DNA of 52,938 nucleotides from Hyphomicrobium sp. GTDB lineage: Bacteria; Pseudomonadota; Alphaproteobacteria; Rhizobiales; Hyphomicrobiaceae. The translations under genes and the position numbers were made by a program. The DNA is taken from positions 1 through 52,938 of the forward strand of contig PERT01000019.1 of NCBI GenBank assembly GCA_002928955.1, written 5' to 3'. The notes beneath the pieces are model-generated. The model saw only the letters and a list, made by a program, of their open reading frames with translations, did no database searches and was not told where the DNA came from. Shown here piece after piece: positions 52,629 through 52,938 of the stretch. The stretch's first letter is position 1. Each line of letters opens with the position of its first letter.

Positions 52629-52938
52629 TTTTTGCGCGACAGCGTCGGGCAGCCGCGTGAATTCTCAACTTGGAAACGTCGCCATGCGCCGCCCGGATCG
52701 GGCCGAAAAGGGCGTCACGTTGTCCTGCTACCGTGTCTGAACACTCTGCCTGGCAGGGAAATTGGCGGCGCCGAATCGCGCCCAGCCTTAATCCTCCCAA
52801 ACGTGTTGGGTTCTTTTGGCACCGTTTTCGATCTCTCTCAATGCGGCGAAAGGCAGAAGCGACGGGGCAATTTGGCGCATGCGGTGGGAGCCGTTCGATG
52901 TAGCCTCGCAACCGTCGACGTCATCTTGGAAGACCTGC
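52629..52938. other. Upstream region of the bc1 operon
   Basis: About 310 bases to the window end, presumably with the petA promoter. No complete gene or clear repeat is visible; short open frames here lack domains. Confidence 0.4.

Noticed and set aside
52670-52903. A 77-residue gene at the right edge
   Set aside because: It lies in the upstream region of the bc1 operon with no domain and an arginine-rich shadow composition.
1-52938. Insertion sequences, prophage or integrative element
   Set aside because: No transposase, integrase or tRNA-flanked attachment sites were recognised; the hairpin arrays have no adjacent mobility gene in this window.

Overview
The window is about 63% GC by eye. 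It looks like a chromosomal segment from an alphaproteobacterium, probably order Hyphomicrobiales (inference). Supporting signs are a Rhizobiales-type porin, a three-gene bc1 complex with separate cytochrome b and c1 genes, tripartite tricarboxylate (TTT) and TRAP transporters, IclR regulators and a Kelly-Friedrich type sox cluster. No tRNA, rRNA, transposase, integrase or CRISPR array is visible.

Layout. 1-311: four imperfect palindromic hairpins chained through shared CTAG tetranucleotides. 312-10441: housekeeping and unknown genes (mtnP, a toroid-fold protein, a UbiB/ABC1 kinase, an MFS carrier, kup, a Tim44-like protein). 10863-16722: a TRAP transporter, a GMC-type flavin dehydrogenase and a divergent IclR regulator, matching the known isethionate module iseKLM/iseJ/iseR. 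17002-18135: a DUF2235 hydrolase. 18191-25919: a second IclR regulator divergent from tctC-tctB-tctA, an acylating aldehyde dehydrogenase (SauS-like) and a two-subunit ADP-forming acyl-CoA ligase (SucCD-like). 25916-26261: a second hairpin array built from the same four hairpin types, inverted and in a different order. 26330-29362: xsc (sulfoacetaldehyde acetyltransferase) and a phosphate acetyltransferase-family gene on the other strand with its own large hairpin upstream. 29974-30586: a cysteine-rich DUF6455 protein and a frameshifted metallo-hydrolase remnant. 30587-40758: soxYZBCD plus a flavocytochrome c pair on the minus strand, divergent from soxA, soxX, soxR and a YeeE/YedE transporter. 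40802-46010: a glycosyltransferase, an SRPBCC protein, a DUF1223 protein, a porin and an AraC regulator. 46455-52628: cyanide-insensitive-type bd oxidase, an EamA exporter and the bc1 complex.

How the genes may work together (inference from family knowledge). Isethionate, oxidised by IseJ, and sulfoacetate, activated to sulfoacetyl-CoA and reduced by SauS, would both give sulfoacetaldehyde. Xsc cleaves it to acetyl phosphate and sulfite. The Pta-family enzyme returns acetyl-CoA. The nearby Sox system could oxidise the released sulfite, with electrons entering the respiratory chain at cytochrome c level. The window would then hold an organosulfonate-to-sulfate route from uptake to terminal sulfur oxidation. 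The most unusual structural feature is the pair of CTAG-jointed hairpin arrays. They flank 25.6 kb in inverted orientation, and one lies between sauD and xsc.
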